From Candidatus Saccharibacteria bacterium oral taxon 488 (GTDB lineage Bacteria > Patescibacteriota > Saccharimonadia > Saccharimonadales > Saccharimonadaceae), in NCBI GenBank assembly GCA_013099015.1, contig CP039998.1, positions 434,001 through 498,000 on the forward strand: a stretch of DNA of 64,000 nt. The letters run 5' to 3'. Made by a program: the position numbers and the translations under genes. Below, piece by piece: positions 1-8,512 of this stretch. The notes under the pieces are model-generated. The model saw only the letters and a program-made list of their open reading frames with translations, ran no database searches and was not told where the DNA came from. The stretch's first letter is position 1, and every line of letters begins with the position of its first letter.

Positions 1-1408
1 CAAAGTCGTCATAGGTGACCATTAGGGCGCGCGAGTTGAGCTGACGCAGTGACTCGAGGCCGACTGAGACCACAATGAGCAGACCAGTACCACCGATTGA
101 CAGACGTGAGCCACTAATCGCCGCCAGGTGATACATCAAATATTCAGCGACAAACGGCAAGATGGCGATGATACCGAGGACGATTGAGCCGAACAAGATC
201 AAGCGATTGACGGTGCGCATCAGATATTTCTCGGTTTGCTCGCCCGGCCGAATACCCTCGATGAAGCCGCCCTGCTTTTGCAGATTCTCGGCGATTTCGT
301 TGGCGTTAAAGACGATCCCGGTGTAGAAATAGGTAAAGGCAATAACCAGGAGGAAGTACAGCGTTGGGTAAATGAACGCCTCCCAGGTACTGCCGGTAAA
401 GGAGCCTGGGTTTGGCGCCTGAAACCACGTGATCAGGGTGTTGGCGGTGTTTTGCAGGTCTGGATTGCCCGAGGCCTTCATGACTTGGCCGATGAATTGC
501 GGCAAGCTGAGGAAGGCAACGGCAAAGATGACCGGGATGACGCCAGCAGCGATCAGCTTGACCGGTAGGATGCTCTTGATACCGCCGTAGCTGGAGTTGC
601 CATGAACGCGCTTGGCGTAGTTGATGGTAATGACGCGCTGGGCTTCGTTAATTTTTACCAAGAAGTAGAGAACGATGAGTGAGGCGATAGCCATGATCAC
701 CACCAGCCAAAAGACGGTTGGATTCACTGGCAGAGTAAACCAGTTAAAGACGTTCAGCCCGCCAGCCGCAGTGTTCCCAAGTGACGAAATGAGTGAGCCG
801 AGCATCTGCGGGATCTGGCTGATGATACCAGCGAAAATCAAGATAGAGATACCATTACCGATACCCTGCTCGGTGATCAATTCACCCAGCCACATGAGCA
901 GGACTGATCCGGCTGTCATCGCCGTCACGCCAACTGTCCACTCGAGCATCGTTGGATCACTCAGCGTGGTCGTACCGCCAGCTAGCACTGTCTGGCGCAA
1001 CAGGAAGATAAAGGCGATTGACTGGACGATAGCCAGTGGGATGGTCAGTCGCCGCGTCCACTGCTGGATCTTGCGCCTGCCTGATTCACCGTCCTTGTGT
1101 AGCTCCTCGAGCTTTGGAATGGCCTTGGTGAGCAGCTGGGTGATGATACTAGCGGTAATGAATGGACTGAGTCCAACCAGCACTAATGAAAAGCTCGCCA
1201 GTGCACCACCTGAGAGCAAGTTCAAGAACCCGCCGAGGTCAGTCTGCCCCAGCGCCGCTGCCAGCGCCGTTTTCATCTGTGTCGGATTCGCCAGCGGCAC
1301 CGGAATATGCGCCAGCATCCGATACACCACAATAATGCCCACCACAATGGCCAGGCGTTTCTGCATATCTTTATTTTTCAGCGACCGGAAAATTATTCTC
1401 CAATTCAT
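1..1408 (-). CDS. secY: Preprotein translocase subunit SecY (3' end cut by window)
   Basis: SecY is the channel-forming subunit of the SecYEG translocon in the cytoplasmic membrane. The translated minus strand starts MNWRIIFRSLKNKDMQKR at 1408 and shows successive hydrophobic helices, the conserved first-helix region ending in HIPVP, a plug-region segment rich in Gly and Ser (FLNLLSGGALASFSLVLVGL) and the loop GELITEQGIGNGISILIF. About 469 codons are present and the last visible residues (ALMVTYDDF) look close to the usual C-terminus, so little is missing. A GAGGGG ribosome site precedes the ATG and a TATAAT box lies at 1451-1456, so secY has its own promoter. It is not adjacent to rplO, as it would be in a classical spc operon: a divergent gene lies between them. 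Confidence 0.95.
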   Translation of the reverse strand, partial: MNWRIIFRSLKNKDMQKRLAIVVGIIVVYRMLAHIPVPLANPTQMKTALAAALGQTDLGGFLNLLSGGALASFSLVLVGLSPFITASIITQLLTKAIPKLEELHKDGESGRRKIQQWTRRLTIPLAIVQSIAFIFLLRQTVLAGGTTTLSDPTMLEWTVGVTAMTAGSVLLMWLGELITEQGIGNGISILIFAGIISQIPQMLGSLISSLGNTAAGGLNVFNWFTLPVNPTVFWLVVIMAIASLIVLYFLVKINEAQRVITINYAKRVHGNSSYGGIKSILPVKLIAAGVIPVIFAVAFLSLPQFIGQVMKASGNPDLQNTANTLITWFQAPNPGSFTGSTWEAFIYPTLYFLLVIAFTYFYTGIVFNANEIAENLQKQGGFIEGIRPGEQTEKYLMRTVNRLILFGSIVLGIIAILPFVAEYLMYHLAAISGSRLSIGGTGLLIVVSVGLESLRQLNSRALMVTYDDF

Positions 1409-1450
1409 GTTTTAGCCCCTCATAGTCACTAACAATTCTTAACTCTGTTA

Positions 1451-1456
1451 ATTATA
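1451..1456 (-). promoter_or_regulatory. -10 box of the secY promoter
   Basis: TATAAT on the minus strand, about 43 bases before the secY start codon. No convincing -35 box was seen, so the promoter call rests on the -10 match and its position in the divergent secY/OmpA-like gap. Confidence 0.45.
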
Positions 1457-1546
1457 CATGACCGCGGCCAATATTTCCATACTAAAAACATAAAAGCACA
1501 TGCGCTATAATTGAATTAATACAATAATGCAAGATTGAGGTGTCAT

Positions 1547-2250
1547 ATGCAACAACGTCCCGAAACTCCAGTAACTCCATCGCCAATGCCGCAGCTAAGC
1601 CCAGAATTACCGCCACATTATCCGCCAAAGAAAAGTAAGCTATGGCTGTGGATTACGCTGGCGATTGTCGGCGTGTTGGCGATAGTCGGGATTATCATAA
1701 CAATTATTATTGTGTCGAATAACTCCACTTCTTCAGCTGATACAACAACTTCACGTCAGCGAGCGACCAAGCCTGATAAGAATAATGACAATGGGGAGGA
1801 TGAAGACAATCAGCAAGGCTCATCTGCGGAGACCACAAAGTGCCTAACGTCTGCGGATTTTCGGAGATCTGGCTATACGCACGTAAAGGATGGCTATTTT
1901 GTGTTAGAGGACGGCAGGTTTAAGTTTCGTAGCATTCTCTTCAAGCCAGATTCAACGCAATACCAACGTGGAACTTCCAACGTTGAAATGGCTAAGCTAG
2001 GGGTGCTTTACAAATTTAATACTGATAGCAATTTTCGATTGAACTGGTCCCTAATGAGACGGGTGAGGGCTCAAAGCTGGCTTTGGAGCGTACCGATAAG
2101 ATTAAGCACGATTTGGTATCTAATGGAATTCCAGAGCGTAAGATTACTGTTTCTGATCCAATAGTCGCCACCCATGATGCTAGCGATGATACGGCCAACA
2201 GGCGTGTAACGATTTATTTCGTTGCACCGCAGAAATGTAGCGAAAAATAA
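1547..2250 (+). pseudogene. OmpA-like domain membrane protein, frameshifted
   Basis: The N-terminus is proline-rich and cytoplasmic-looking, followed by one strong transmembrane helix (about residues 32-57), a Ser/Thr/Asp-rich linker and a domain beginning near YFVLEDGRFKFRSILFKPDS. The frame opened by the ATG at 1547 (GAGG ribosome site) runs to a stop at 2164, but after about 2035 it reads nonsense. The -1 frame from 2032 gives SIELVPNETGEGSK and later ANRRVTIYFVAP, the NRRV signature at the end of OmpA-like peptidoglycan-binding domains, ending at TAA 2248-2250. One missing T in the TTTT run at 2032-2035 explains this. It may be a real inactivating mutation or a sequencing error; TTTT is not a canonical slippery heptamer. 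If intact it would anchor the envelope to the cell wall. TATAAT (1506-1511) and TACAAT (1521-1526) precede it. Confidence 0.7.
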
Positions 2251-2270
2251 TTCGGCGCACCAAGACAAAG

Positions 2271-2304
2271 GAAAATCCCCTTCTCTTACAAAGGGGATTT
2301 TCTA
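2271..2304. terminator. Bidirectional intrinsic terminator
   Basis: An 11-bp perfect stem (AAAATCCCCTT / AAGGGGATTTT) around an 8-base loop, with T-runs on both sides. It ends the OmpA-like gene on the plus strand and the rplF-rplR-rpsE-rplO transcript on the minus strand. Confidence 0.85.
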
Positions 2305-2318
2305 GTCGCTAAAGAAAA

Positions 2319-2792
2319 TTATCTTTCCTCGGCTTCTTTCATGCTTTGGTGCAGTGGTGTAGCGACTTTCTCAAACGAGCCGCCAGTTTTTTCAATCGCT
2401 TTAACGACTGAAGCAGACGCAGCTTGTACTTTCAAGTCAACCTTAGCTTTCAATTCACCGCGAGCGATCACCTTGACCGTGTGGAACGGCGTGGCGATGT
2501 AGCCTTCGGTAAACAGCAGCGCGTTGTCAACGGTTTTGCCGTCAAAGGCGTTCAGGTGATCCAAGTAGACTACCTGAGCTGGCGTGCGCAAGCTCTTGAA
2601 ACCGCGAGCTTTTGGCACAGCCTGAGCCAATGGGCGCTGACCACCCTGGAACATGGCGCGAAGCTTTTTACCAGTGCGGGCGTTCTGACCCTTGGTACCG
2701 CGACCAGCAGTTTTACCCTGGCCAGCAGCGATACCGCGACCAACACGTTTTTTATTCTTGTTTGCTGAAACTTGGAGATCGTTGTATTTCAT
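2319..2792 (-). CDS. rplO: 50S ribosomal protein L15
   Basis: A 157-residue L15 (uL15) with the glycine- and basic-rich N-terminal extension that threads into 23S rRNA (RVGRGIAAGQGKTAGRGTKG) followed by the globular domain (GYIATPFHTVKVIARGEL). It is the last gene of the rplF-rplR-rpsE-rplO unit and its ATG overlaps the rpsE stop by one base (TAATG), suggesting translational coupling. The L30 gene normally found between rpsE and rplO is absent, with no room for it. Confidence 0.96.
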   Translation of the reverse strand: MKYNDLQVSANKNKKRVGRGIAAGQGKTAGRGTKGQNARTGKKLRAMFQGGQRPLAQAVPKARGFKSLRTPAQVVYLDHLNAFDGKTVDNALLFTEGYIATPFHTVKVIARGELKAKVDLKVQAASASVVKAIEKTGGSFEKVATPLHQSMKEAEER

Positions 2793-3382
2793 TACTTAGC
2801 CTCCTTTTTAGCAGCTTTTTTGACTGGCTGAGCGTTGAGCCATTCTTCGCGCGGAACCAATGATTTCAATGCTTCAATGGTTGCGTAGGCGATGTTCACC
2901 TTGTTGGTTGAACCAAGCGATTTGGTCAGCAAGTTACGGACACCAGTTACGCCGATGATCTGTCGCACCACACCACCAGCGATGATACCAGTACCAGGAG
3001 CGGCTGGCTTGATCAGCACGCGGGCACCCGAGAACTTGACTTCGCTGTCGTGCGGAATGGTCTCGCCACTGAGCGGCAAGGTGATCAAGTGCTTCTTGGC
3101 AACTGAGGTTGCCTTGGCGACAGCAGCCTGTACGTCGGCACCCTTAGCCACACCAACACCAACCTTATCTTTGCGGTTGCCGACAACCACCAACGCCTTG
3201 AAACGGAAGCGGCGGCCACCCTTCACCACGCGGGACACGCGGTCAATGTTGATTACCAATTCTTCAAACTCTTTTGGTGCGTCATCACGCACATTTCGCC
3301 GGTCATCGCGGCGACCACCACGCGGACTGCGAGGCCGGCGGCCTTCTGCGCGTGGGGTAGTATTTGCAGCTTGCTCTGCCAT
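2792..3382 (-). CDS. rpsE: 30S ribosomal protein S5
   Basis: S5 (uS5) contributes to decoding accuracy and mRNA unwinding at the entry channel. The start MAEQAANTT at 3382 is preferred over an in-frame one at 3415 because it follows a GGAG ribosome site and lies one base past the rplR stop. The first ~35 residues form an Arg/Asp/Pro-rich extension that is longer than usual (RRPRSPRGGRRDDRRNVRDD). The conserved core begins near FEELVINIDRVSRVVKGGRR and continues with the S5 fold (GVGVAKGADVQAAVAKA and IIAGGVVRQIIGVTGVRN). The protein has 196 residues. Confidence 0.95.
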   Translation of the reverse strand: MAEQAANTTPRAEGRRPRSPRGGRRDDRRNVRDDAPKEFEELVINIDRVSRVVKGGRRFRFKALVVVGNRKDKVGVGVAKGADVQAAVAKATSVAKKHLITLPLSGETIPHDSEVKFSGARVLIKPAAPGTGIIAGGVVRQIIGVTGVRNLLTKSLGSTNKVNIAYATIEALKSLVPREEWLNAQPVKKAAKKEAK

Positions 3383-3383
3383 A

Positions 3384-3734
3384 CTAGAACTCCAATCCTT
3401 CTTGGCGCGCAGCATCAGCCAATGCCTTCAAGCGACCAGCGTACTGGCGGCCATTGCGGTCAAAGACCACTGCGCTAATTTTACTTTTCTTTGCTTTCTT
3501 GGCAATTTCGGTACCGATGGCAGCACATTTTTCGCTCATCGTACCTTTTGCTTTGGTGCCAACGGTGGTTGCGGCAGCCAATGTTTTGCCTGCGACGTCG
3601 TCGATCAGCTGAGCACTGACGTGCAGGTTGCTGATGGTAACCGTCAGGCGTGGGCGCTCTGCAGTGCCTGAAACCTTGGCGCGAACGCGGTTTTTGCGAA
3701 GAGCGCGGTTGAGTAATTTCTTGTTCTCAGTCAT
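3384..3734 (-). CDS. rplR: 50S ribosomal protein L18
   Basis: A 116-residue L18 (uL18), which binds 5S rRNA in the central protuberance. The basic N-terminus (LLNRALRKNRVRAKVSGTAERPRL) and the C-terminal block AVVFDRNGRQYAGRLKALADAARQEGLEF are typical. It lies two bases after rplF and one base before rpsE. Confidence 0.95.
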   Translation of the reverse strand: MTENKKLLNRALRKNRVRAKVSGTAERPRLTVTISNLHVSAQLIDDVAGKTLAAATTVGTKAKGTMSEKCAAIGTEIAKKAKKSKISAVVFDRNGRQYAGRLKALADAARQEGLEF

Positions 3735-3736
3735 GA

Positions 3737-4276
3737 TTACTTACCTGTCTTTCCTGCTTTGCGCAAAATCTGCTCGTCAGCATACTTGATACCCTTGCCC
3801 TTGTATGGTTCAGGTTTCTTCAGCGCGCGGATTTCCGCAGCGACTTGGCCGACTTGCTGTTTATTGATACCGCTAACGATGATGGTCATCTTTTCATTGG
3901 TAACGGTGATACCCTCTGGGGCTTTGTATTTGACTGGGTGTGAAAACCCTAACGCCATTTCCAGCTCATTGTTGCTGGAGCTCACGCGGAAACCGACACC
4001 ATTGACCTCCAGACGCTCCTCGTAGCCCTTGGTTACGCCGATTACCATGTTGTTGATCAGCGCGCGCATCAGACCGTGCTGGGCGCGAGCAGTTTTGGAC
4101 TCATCCTTGGGATGAACCGTGACTTGTCCGTCTTCGACTTTCACCTCAACTGCTGGCGTGATGAATTGTGTCAATTCACCTTTCGGGCCCTTTACGACCA
4201 CATCACCAGAGTCAACCGTGATTGTCACACCGGCCGGAATAACCACCGGCAGTTTTCCGATTCGACTCAGACTCAT
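3737..4276 (-). CDS. rplF: 50S ribosomal protein L6
   Basis: L6 (uL6), 179 residues, begins MSLSRIGKLPVVIPAGVTIT and carries the duplicated L6 fold, with the conserved C-terminal EPYKGKGIKYADEQILRKAGKTGK that contacts the sarcin-ricin loop region. It is the first gene of a separate transcription unit: the next ribosomal gene upstream, rpsH, is about 4.2 kb away, beyond a block of unrelated genes. A TTGCAT-18-TAAAAT promoter lies just upstream. An AAAGGTGAG ribosome site precedes the ATG. Confidence 0.96.
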   Translation of the reverse strand: MSLSRIGKLPVVIPAGVTITVDSGDVVVKGPKGELTQFITPAVEVKVEDGQVTVHPKDESKTARAQHGLMRALINNMVIGVTKGYEERLEVNGVGFRVSSSNNELEMALGFSHPVKYKAPEGITVTNEKMTIIVSGINKQQVGQVAAEIRALKKPEPYKGKGIKYADEQILRKAGKTGK

Positions 4277-4312
4277 TACTCACCTTTCGTGTGATTTGAT
4301 ATTAACCCTGGT

Positions 4313-4342
4313 ATTTTAGCATAGATTAGGGGTGAAATGCAA
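4313..4342 (-). promoter_or_regulatory. Promoter of rplF-rplR-rpsE-rplO
   Basis: On the minus strand TTGCAT (4337-4342) and TAAAAT (4313-4318) are 18 bases apart. The promoter lies between the unknown 321-codon gene and rplF, so the distal spc genes can be transcribed independently of rpsH and the S10 genes. Confidence 0.6.
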
Positions 4343-4376
4343 GGTATAAGCACGATTCAACTCTCGGGGACTTTGC

Positions 4377-5342
4377 CTACTTTTGAGGATCAGTCCCAGC
4401 GGCGTTTTTCAAGAAGTCGAACATACGGATGGCCTTAGTGCTGAGTCTCGAGACGGTTTCAATTTTTCCTCCGGCACCCATCAGTTCATCGCGCCATATC
4501 TGCTGACGCTCTTTCATATCTGCCTCTAGCCCGTAAAAGCTTTCCAATACCTTTTCTTCCAAACCGCCAATTTCCTGGATAGATATTGTATCAGTTGTAA
4601 TCTGGATACCCGCTTCATTCAGCTGATCGGAGAGTTCCTCGTTCACAGATTCTGTTAGACCCGATAATACACGTGCAGCCCTCCTAAGTCCGTCAATTGT
4701 TTTGGCGGTAGCGGGCTGTGCGTCATTGTAGCCGACAATTCCATGCTCGTAGCTGCGCCCCATTCCCTTACATTTGAACTGACTGAGAGGCATTCCCTCC
4801 AGATAGGTGCCGAAGGTTAAGTCATATGTAGCGCCATCTCTATCGTGACTCACATCTACTGACGAACCTGCTACTAGATTAAATTCGCGCACCTCCTCAG
4901 GCTCCTCTTTGAGCAGCCTGTCTAAGCCATATGACTTAACATCTAAACCCTTGAATACAAGATCATGATGACTGTTTGCGCAATGACGGGCGAAGGTATT
5001 CTGAAGTGATAGCATATGCTCCGTCGGATCACCATTGATCACATCCAGCTCACGATATGCTTCGCCTATGGTTGAAAAATCCTCCGAAAGGCCGTACGGT
5101 CGAATTTTCTTGGAGTCAAATATTGTTTGCCATAGTTCAGTCCGTTTCTGGAAAAGATCATCATAATAGCCATGAATGGCGTTCATCTGGTCTATTGTCA
5201 GCATCCCGACGTTTAATCCTGGACCCAATGTATTCACGATAGCAGTAGCACTGAGACGATTTGTCGTATCAGTATGATCAATTGGTCTTTCATGTATCTC
5301 AAGACGGCTGTCTTTGTCGTTTGGTTGTGTTAACTCGTGCAT
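4377..5342 (-). CDS. Unrecognised 321-residue soluble protein
   Basis: No family recognised. The protein is acidic, has no signal peptide or membrane helix, and begins MHELTQPNDKDSRLEIHERP. The C-terminal third (ARVLSGLTESVNEELSDQLN onward to IWRDELMGAGGKIETVSRLS) looks helical and could form a coiled coil. A GGGAG ribosome site lies 9 bases before the ATG. The gene is on the same strand as the ribosomal genes and directly upstream of rplF, within the insert that splits the spc operon, but rplF has its own promoter, so there is no functional link to ribosomes implied. Confidence 0.75.
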   Translation of the reverse strand: MHELTQPNDKDSRLEIHERPIDHTDTTNRLSATAIVNTLGPGLNVGMLTIDQMNAIHGYYDDLFQKRTELWQTIFDSKKIRPYGLSEDFSTIGEAYRELDVINGDPTEHMLSLQNTFARHCANSHHDLVFKGLDVKSYGLDRLLKEEPEEVREFNLVAGSSVDVSHDRDGATYDLTFGTYLEGMPLSQFKCKGMGRSYEHGIVGYNDAQPATAKTIDGLRRAARVLSGLTESVNEELSDQLNEAGIQITTDTISIQEIGGLEEKVLESFYGLEADMKERQQIWRDELMGAGGKIETVSRLSTKAIRMFDFLKNAAGTDPQK

Positions 5343-5539
5343 GTGCTATTCTCCCAAAGAGTGAAAACTCCACTTTAATACAAATTATCTAGCCTCTCAA
5401 TTATACTATATGTGTGCCGTATATCAATATATACACAGTGCCGGTTTATGCTAAAGCTTTACTGACTAACCGCAAATTATTTTGGTAGTTTACTTACCCA
5501 TAGGCGTGTATCATGAGGCCATCGTAAGTGTGCTAATAT

Positions 5540-6085
5540 ATGCTTGTGATCTCAAAATACCTCATCGCAAAAATAAGCTTCGTCGTCCTTTCCGTATCCA
5601 CGGTACTACTGTATATTTTGGCGCGCAATGGAACGATGACTGCGATTTTTGGGCCGATGCTAGCCTATGTTGTATACCTGCTCAATTTTGCACTGCTTAT
5701 CGCGTCCATACTTTTCTACATCTGGCAGCGTGCTCACAAAGACACGCCGCAGAAGGATCGCTTGGAGGCACTCGAGACATATACGCGACTAGATAATGAC
5801 GGCCTGTTGATTAGTAGCGCGGTAACTATTATTGAGATCGAGGCGGACAGTTTTTGGCAGCTCAAGGAATATGGCGAGACGATCACTATACCTATCAACA
5901 CCATGAATCCGCTGCGCCTGCCACCGGTGGGCACACGGGCAACATTCGCGCCGATTGGTAATAAAGACAATCGAGTCATCGGCGTGATTACCGAGATAAC
6001 AAACGGAAGAATGACGGTCGCACTGGCACCAATAACCAAGCCCAGTAAACCAAAACTCACCGCCAAAACCACGACGTCCAACTGA
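5540..6085 (+). CDS. Small membrane protein with C-terminal soluble domain, unknown
   Basis: 181 residues. Two hydrophobic helices (about residues 8-27 and 34-63, the second possibly two spans) are followed by a soluble domain in which DGLLISSAVTIIEIEADSF and RLPPVGTRATFAPIGNKDN suggest a small beta-rich fold. No family assigned. The start is the first ATG of the frame; an alternative internal start cannot be excluded because no clear ribosome site is visible. It converges with the next gene and their coding ends overlap by 29 bases. Confidence 0.65.
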   Translation: MLVISKYLIAKISFVVLSVSTVLLYILARNGTMTAIFGPMLAYVVYLLNFALLIASILFYIWQRAHKDTPQKDRLEALETYTRLDNDGLLISSAVTIIEIEADSFWQLKEYGETITIPINTMNPLRLPPVGTRATFAPIGNKDNRVIGVITEITNGRMTVALAPITKPSKPKLTAKTTTSN

Positions 6086-6605
6086 GCGGTATCAGCATGA
6101 GCAAGGACGCTATCGCTAGCGTGATGTACGCCCCCAGTGCCGGCCGCGTCAGCTGTGGTGTATCATAATGATACACCCGCCGCAGCTCATAATAATCCCA
6201 CAAACGCCATGCACAAATCGTTAATAAAACGGCAGAAATGAGCGACAGCATCCCACTAAGCTCAAAATGATATGTTTGATTACTAAAGTTAACAACAAAC
6301 ATGAACTCCGCCGCCGCCAAACACGACCACCATCGCTTATCTCGTTTCAATCCCATTACCGCTACACAAAATCCCAACGGAATGATCAATCGCACCACCG
6401 GCGTGTAGTCAAAAAACAGCTGCGTGTAATATTCAATCGGATATTTATTATTGCCTGCAGCCGCCATCAACGCACCTACGCCATAAAACAATGTTAATAA
6501 CACGACGCCAAACACAAACAGCCGCAACATATCGTTATAGAACACATCTCGCAGTGTGATAACGTCAGTTTTAGAAGTAGCGGGAAGCTTCAGAAATGGG
6601 ATCAT
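6057..6605 (-). CDS. Integral membrane protein, unknown
   Basis: 182 residues with about five hydrophobic helices (for example FVFGVVLLTLFYGVGALMAA, LIIPLGFCVAVMGL, LSLISAVLLTICAW and LGAYITLAIASLLMLIPLSW). No catalytic motif or family recognised. The gene is convergent with the preceding one and overlaps its 3' end. It is part of the accessory block between rpsH and rplF. Confidence 0.65.
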   Translation of the reverse strand: MIPFLKLPATSKTDVITLRDVFYNDMLRLFVFGVVLLTLFYGVGALMAAAGNNKYPIEYYTQLFFDYTPVVRLIIPLGFCVAVMGLKRDKRWWSCLAAAEFMFVVNFSNQTYHFELSGMLSLISAVLLTICAWRLWDYYELRRVYHYDTPQLTRPALGAYITLAIASLLMLIPLSWTSWFWR

Positions 6606-6711
6606 TTTTAGCTACCGTTAGTCCGTGAACACGTCCTTATGATTTTTCATAAGAATATCGTAGTTTGCGAGGCGAGTACGTGTCAAGACAACGGGGCGTT
6701 TAGCCGAGAGA

Positions 6712-7338
6712 CTACTTCTCTTTTACCTCGCACCGGCCGTTTTTATCCCCATCCTTGGACTCGCAAGTGACGTAGAGACCCTCACCGTTAGCTACCCTGT
6801 GATTAGGGGTGTAGCCTACCGCATCCCAATCCTTCTTTGTACCGCCACAGCCGACAGAGAATTTAATCTTGTCGCCTATGACAACAGGTAGATTTTTAAT
6901 ATCAACGACTGACCGGTCGCTAGTCGGAGCGGTTTTCACCCAACCAGATTCTAGTGTTTCCTCATTCGCTCGTTCCACCCACGCACCAACAAACTCCCCA
7001 CCATTAGCACAGGTAAATTGCCCGCCAATAGTGACGATGTCTCCCTCTTTAGGCGTAGTCTTTGTCGGACGCGAAGTTGGTTCTGACGGGGACGGCGTCA
7101 CAGTTTCAGTGACGCGTACAGTTTGTGTCGCTCGTGGCGTCTCGGTCGTTTGCGGATGCCTGTTCGTCGTGGTCACGGTAACAGTCGCTGGGGCTGGCCT
7201 GGCGTCCAATCCCGACAGGCCGCAGCCAGAGGCAAACAATGCCACTACGCCCATAAAGCTAGCTAGCGGTCGGTGTAAAACGTTACCAATTTTTCCGCTG
7301 ATAGTGAATTCTGGGGATTCTGGGGATTCATGAGTCAT
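6712..7338 (-). CDS. Secreted, probably lipid-anchored protein, unknown
   Basis: 208 residues. A hydrophobic stretch at about residues 26-38 (PLASFMGVVALFASGC) ends in a cysteine and resembles a lipobox, although the -3 residue is Ala rather than Leu or Val. A Thr/Pro/Arg-rich linker (ATVTVTTTNRHPQTTETPRA to about residue 100) leads to a compact C-terminal domain with four cysteines (FTCANGGEFVGAW, FSVGCGG, YVTCESK, RCEVKEK), likely disulphide-paired outside the cell. An AAGGA site sits correctly before the ATG. This is a plausible surface protein of an episymbiont; the function is not identified. Confidence 0.7.
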   Translation of the reverse strand: MTHESPESPEFTISGKIGNVLHRPLASFMGVVALFASGCGLSGLDARPAPATVTVTTTNRHPQTTETPRATQTVRVTETVTPSPSEPTSRPTKTTPKEGDIVTIGGQFTCANGGEFVGAWVERANEETLESGWVKTAPTSDRSVVDIKNLPVVIGDKIKFSVGCGGTKKDWDAVGYTPNHRVANGEGLYVTCESKDGDKNGRCEVKEK

Positions 7339-7361
7339 GGTTATTCCTTTCTTGTGGTTGA

Positions 7362-7829
7362 TTATCTAGTAAAGTCGTCGAATATTATTGCGTCGTAGAA
7401 ATATGCCGCGAGACCGGCCGCAGCAATTTCATTAGGTGTAGCGCTGCCATTTTTGCGGTTCTGGTTATGTACATTGCGGATTTCCTGCTCTAACCTTTTT
7501 CCGACCCTAAGCCCTAACTTCTCCTGACCGGTATCCCTGGCCTGCTGAAGCCTCAACTGCCCTGCTTCTTGTTTTCGCGCTAAACTAAAGCGTTTTGCGC
7601 TTAGTTGATCTATCATCTGGCTAATTCCGTCTATCTCATGAGCAAGCTCTAGCCCAGAGCGTATTCTTTGTAGACCAGCGATACTACTGTTAATCGCACA
7701 CATACTATGAGGGACATCACCTATCTTCCGCCGCATTATCGCTTCCCTGTCTGCCTCATCGAATAGCATATTAATTAATGATGAATTCTTAAGGGTGTAC
7801 TCCCCTGTCCCGTATGTCTTCGCCGTCAT
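7362..7829 (-). CDS. Unrecognised 155-residue protein
   Basis: The start MTAKTYGTGEYTLK at 7829 is preferred to an in-frame upstream start at 7943, because the upstream stretch overlaps the divergent promoter and is not protein-like. The middle of the protein is strongly helical and charged (IDQLSAKRFSLARKQEAGQL, LGLRVGKRLEQEIRNVHNQN), suggesting a coiled coil. No family recognised. A TATTAT box at 7839-7844 lies 9 bases before the start codon. The lipoprotein gene follows on the same strand after 23 bases. Confidence 0.6.
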   Translation of the reverse strand: MTAKTYGTGEYTLKNSSLINMLFDEADREAIMRRKIGDVPHSMCAINSSIAGLQRIRSGLELAHEIDGISQMIDQLSAKRFSLARKQEAGQLRLQQARDTGQEKLGLRVGKRLEQEIRNVHNQNRKNGSATPNEIAAAGLAAYFYDAIIFDDFTR

Positions 7830-7965
7830 TATATTAACATAATACCATAAAATTATTTTACTGGCAAGTAAACCGCTCTTGCGAAGTGGCACGCTACCAC
7901 GAGACAATTGGCCTATTACATCAGGGGCACAAGAGCCGTCCACCGTGTGCTATAGTAATATCATC

Positions 7966-8424
7966 ATGGATAAGGATTCTGCTCAAACACCACGAACACC
8001 TCAGGACACTACACCGCCCCGGGGTGAAATACCACAACCTCAATATAAAGCAACGAAACCACAAGGCGACACCGCAAAGCGACGATGGCTGGCTCGGTTT
8101 GTCGATCGTTTGACGTGGTGGCAGGCGACAGCAATTATCGCCAGTATCTTCGCATTACCACCAGTGGCTGTTGCTGGTGTGATTGATAAGGGAGTGCCGC
8201 TTAATGGTTTTTTCGGTATTTATAATGGTTCATCATTTGATACTATTATTTTCATTCTGTGTTTGCTCGTCACACCACCGTTAAGCCCTCTGTGTGCACT
8301 GATGTTTGCTACATACTTTGCCACGAGGCGAAAAGATTTGACCACCCTAAGGCGCATGATGCCAGTCGCGCTAATCGCCTGTATATTTTTAGTTGCCCTG
8401 CTGTCTACACTGCTGGGGTCTTAG
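7966..8424 (+). CDS. Small membrane protein, unknown
   Basis: 152 residues beginning MDKDSAQTPRTPQDTTPP: a Pro/Thr-rich cytoplasmic tail of about 45 residues, then three hydrophobic helices (WWQATAIIASIFALPPVAVA, TIIFILCLLVTPPLSPLCAL, MPVALIACIFLVALLSTLLG). No family recognised. TATAGT at 7951-7956 is only 9 bases before the ATG and there is no ribosome site, so the message may be nearly leaderless. It is divergent from the 155-residue gene. Confidence 0.65.
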   Translation: MDKDSAQTPRTPQDTTPPRGEIPQPQYKATKPQGDTAKRRWLARFVDRLTWWQATAIIASIFALPPVAVAGVIDKGVPLNGFFGIYNGSSFDTIIFILCLLVTPPLSPLCALMFATYFATRRKDLTTLRRMMPVALIACIFLVALLSTLLGS

Positions 8425-8455
8425 CTTGTTGTGCCGATGTATTTGATAGACAACT

Positions 8456-8494
8456 AAAAGCGCCCGGAGATTATTTCCTCGAGCGCCTTTCTTT
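8456..8494. terminator. Intrinsic terminator between convergent units
   Basis: A GC-rich imperfect stem (AAAGCGCCCGGAG / CCTCGAGCGCCTTT, with one G-T pair) around ATTATTT, flanked by T-runs on both strands. It would end the S10/proximal spc transcript after rpsH and the membrane protein transcript on the plus strand. Confidence 0.75.
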
Positions 8495-8512
8495 TAGCTA
8501 GCAGTGTTAGAC

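Noticed and set aside
236..1415. Long plus-strand frames opposite secY
   Set aside because: They are antisense to a clearly SecY-coding strand; their products are low-complexity and match no protein pattern.
2028..2040. Programmed -1 frameshift in the OmpA-like gene
   Set aside because: The site is AGCAATTTTCG, which does not fit the X-XXY-YYZ slippery pattern; a missing T is the simpler explanation.
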